A stretch of DNA of 64,000 bases from Flammeovirgaceae bacterium 311. Lineage in GTDB: Bacteria; Bacteroidota; Bacteroidia; Cytophagales; Cyclobacteriaceae. A program made the position numbers and the translations under genes. The notes under the pieces are model-generated. The model had not been told where the DNA came from and searched no databases. It saw nothing but the letters and a program-made list of their open reading frames with translations. Numbering within the stretch: position 1 is the first letter of the stretch; every line of letters begins with the position of its first letter. Location of the stretch: NCBI GenBank assembly GCA_000597885.1, contig CP004371.1, positions 6,584,501 through 6,648,500 of the forward strand, given 5' to 3'. Shown piece by piece: positions 62,287-64,000 of this stretch.

Positions 62287-64000
62287 ATGAGTAACACTTT
62301 TACGGAAGTTATTGGCATTCTAAGCAAGGCAAAAAAAGAGGGGATCTCCATTTTTCTGGATGGCGACAAACTTAAATTTAAGGTTGAAAAGAATAAAACC
62401 TTAGATAAGTTATTCATTGAAAAGATTAAGGAAAATAAACTGGCCATCATTGATTTCCTAAGTAGCGAGGAAGGAAATGTTAAGAAACTAGATGTTCAAC
62501 AAAAAAAGATAAAACCTGTCAAGCGGGAGGATTATCAAACTATCCCCCTGTCCTTTTCCCAGGAGCGGTTATGGTTCATCGACCAGTTGCAGGGCAGCAG
62601 CCACTACCATTTACCGGCAGTCTTTCGCCTGAAGGGAGCGCTGGATGTAGCAGGATTGGAGGAGTCTTTCCGCCAGATCCTGGAGCGGCATGAGTCACTT
62701 CGCACTGTTTTCCTCCAGCAGGAGGGCGAGGCTTATCAGCAGATCATGGATGCTGCTCACTGGCAGATGGGCTACAGAGAAGCCCCTGTACAGGATAGTG
62801 CTTCCTTAAGAGCATTGGTAGAGGGGGCAGCAGCACAGCCTTTCGACCTAAGCAAAGACTATATGCTGCGCGTGGAGCTGTTAAAGCTTTCTGAACAGGA
62901 GCACCTGCTGGTGGTGGTGCAGCACCATATTGCCTCCGATGGCTGGTCCTTATCGGTACTGGTAGGAGAGCTTACGGAGCTATACAAAGCAAAGCAGGAA
63001 AACAGGGAGCCCCGCTTGCTTCCCCTGCCCATCCAGTATGCCGACTATGCCCTATGGCAGCGCGAGTACCTGCAGGGAGAGGTGCTGGAGGAGCAGAAGC
63101 AGTACTGGAAGCAGCAGCTTTCAGGTGTGGAAGCCTTATCTTTACCTACAGACTATGTACGTCCGCCGGAGCAGAGCACGCGCGGTGGCAGGCTAAGCTT
63201 CAGCCTGGACAAAGGGCTAAGCCAGCAGCTGGAGCAGTTCTCCAACGAGCAGGGGGCCACACTTTACATGAGCCTGTTGTCAGCCTTCAAGGTGCTGCTG
63301 TATCGCTACAGCGGTCAGGAGGATATCTGCGTGGGCAGTCCTATCGCAGGCAGGCTGCAGCCGGAGGTAGAGCCCCTGATTGGCTTTTTTGTCAACACCC
63401 TTGCCCTTCGCAGCGATCTTAGCGGCAACAAGAGCTTCAAAGAGCTTGTAGAGCAGGTAAAAGGGACAACACTGGAGGCATACAAGCACCAGGACCTGCC
63501 TTTTGAGAAGGTAGTGGAGGCAGTAGGTGTAGCCAGGGACAGAAGCAGAAGCCCACTCTTTCAGGTAGTGTTTACCCTGGATAATACGCCTGAAATGTCG
63601 CAGGTAAAATTAGGTGAACTTATTCTTACTGCAGAGAACCTTGAAAATGCTACAACCAAGTTTGATCTTATTCTGAGTGTAAGCAAGCATACAGATGGTA
63701 TGCGCATGCATGTAGAATACTGCACCGACCTCTTTGCGGAGGCAACTATAGCCCGGATGATGGAACATTACCAGCGCCTGCTTGCTCTGGTGATGGCAGA
63801 TCCCGCAACAAAAATAGATGAGCTGCCCCTTTTGAATATTCAGGAAGAACAGCAGCTGATAAAAGAATACAACGCTACAGCAGCAGCCTATCCTTCAGGC
63901 AAGACATTGGTGGAGCTGTTTGCAGCCCAGGCAGCAGGCACACCAGAAGCGGTAGCAGTAGCAGATGCATCAGCCTCACTGACCTACAAAGAGCTGGATG
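62287..64000 (+). CDS. Second nonribosomal peptide synthetase, 5' part (TubC docking - C - A...)
   Basis: The frame is open from ATG 62287 to the right edge (571 codons) with no stop, so the gene is cut by the window. Residues 1-58 (start MSNTFTEVIGILSKAKKEG, then ISIFLDGDKLKFKVEKN and ending KLAIIDFLS) match the TubC N-terminal docking domain. After a Lys-rich linker comes an LCL-type C domain with SFSQERLWFIDQLQGSSHYH near residue 88 and HHIASDG at His213. From about residue 530 an adenylation domain begins with EYNATAAAYPSGKTLVELF, almost the same as A2 of the first synthetase. The gene starts 60 bases after the first NRPS and is surely co-transcribed. It adds at least one more residue, probably Leu if the A domain stays like A2. 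Confidence 0.93.
   Translation, partial: MSNTFTEVIGILSKAKKEGISIFLDGDKLKFKVEKNKTLDKLFIEKIKENKLAIIDFLSSEEGNVKKLDVQQKKIKPVKREDYQTIPLSFSQERLWFIDQLQGSSHYHLPAVFRLKGALDVAGLEESFRQILERHESLRTVFLQQEGEAYQQIMDAAHWQMGYREAPVQDSASLRALVEGAAAQPFDLSKDYMLRVELLKLSEQEHLLVVVQHHIASDGWSLSVLVGELTELYKAKQENREPRLLPLPIQYADYALWQREYLQGEVLEEQKQYWKQQLSGVEALSLPTDYVRPPEQSTRGGRLSFSLDKGLSQQLEQFSNEQGATLYMSLLSAFKVLLYRYSGQEDICVGSPIAGRLQPEVEPLIGFFVNTLALRSDLSGNKSFKELVEQVKGTTLEAYKHQDLPFEKVVEAVGVARDRSRSPLFQVVFTLDNTPEMSQVKLGELILTAENLENATTKFDLILSVSKHTDGMRMHVEYCTDLFAEATIARMMEHYQRLLALVMADPATKIDELPLLNIQEEQQLIKEYNATAAAYPSGKTLVELFAAQAAGTPEAVAVADASASLTYKELD

Overview
The window looks like a chromosome segment from a member of the Bacteroidota, most likely a Cytophagales-type aerobe. 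The evidence is the Alternative Complex III operon joined to an aa3 oxidase, the long Bacteroidota/plant-type IspG, a TTG-N20-TAnnTTTG promoter, few clear Shine-Dalgarno sites, and many small family proteins typical of the phylum. The genus cannot be fixed from the sequence alone. No tRNA, rRNA, CRISPR array, insertion sequence or phage gene was seen.

Layout. (1) 192-3777, minus strand: a four-gene exopolysaccharide operon with a lone response regulator, a phosphoglycosyl transferase carrying a degenerate receiver domain, and two family-2 glycosyltransferases. (2) 3778-4397: AT-rich divergent intergenic region with a recognisable promoter for the respiratory operon. (3) 4398-19807, plus strand: actABCDEF, then cytochrome oxidase subunits II and I, ctaA, ctaB, two subunit III genes and subunit IV, closed by a strong terminator. 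(4) 19878-28959, plus: SCO1, a DUF420 protein, a small CxxC membrane protein, DUF983, a 1232-residue NtrY-like histidine kinase and an abutting 1157-residue probable outer-membrane protein. (5) 29035-30575, minus: an MlaE/MlaF lipid ABC transporter pair. (6) 30653-43308: mixed housekeeping genes (SDR, ispG, GDSL hydrolase, leuS, PRC-barrel-like protein, RND/MMPL exporter, thyA, class IV aminotransferase) and several small proteins. (7) 43383-46910, plus: sdaAB, a TolC-like protein and a HlyD/MacA-like adaptor. (8) 46911-48180: 1.27 kb of low-GC sequence with a perfect hairpin terminator and a broken outer-membrane protein remnant. (9) 48181 to the right edge: a nonribosomal peptide synthetase (NRPS) locus. 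It holds one complete 4681-residue, four-module synthetase and the first 571 codons of a second one.

How the parts work together. Region 3 encodes a complete quinol-to-oxygen electron path: ActABCDEF oxidises menaquinol and passes electrons through several c hemes to the CuA subunit of the oxidase. CtaA and CtaB make heme A, and SCO1 and the DUF420 protein probably help assemble the copper and heme centres. Region 9 is the most interesting part. The first synthetase reads C-A-T / C-A-T-E / C-A-T / C-A-T with no thioesterase. By alignment of binding-pocket positions by eye, modules 2 and 3 look leucine-specific (module 2 epimerised to D) and module 4 looks glycine-specific, giving a fragment X - D-Leu - Leu - Gly. 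The second synthetase starts with a TubC-type docking domain and then a C domain and the start of another copy of the Leu-type A domain, so the chain continues beyond the window. Modules 2 and 3 carry almost identical 1.6-kb adenylation regions, pointing to recent duplication or gene conversion.
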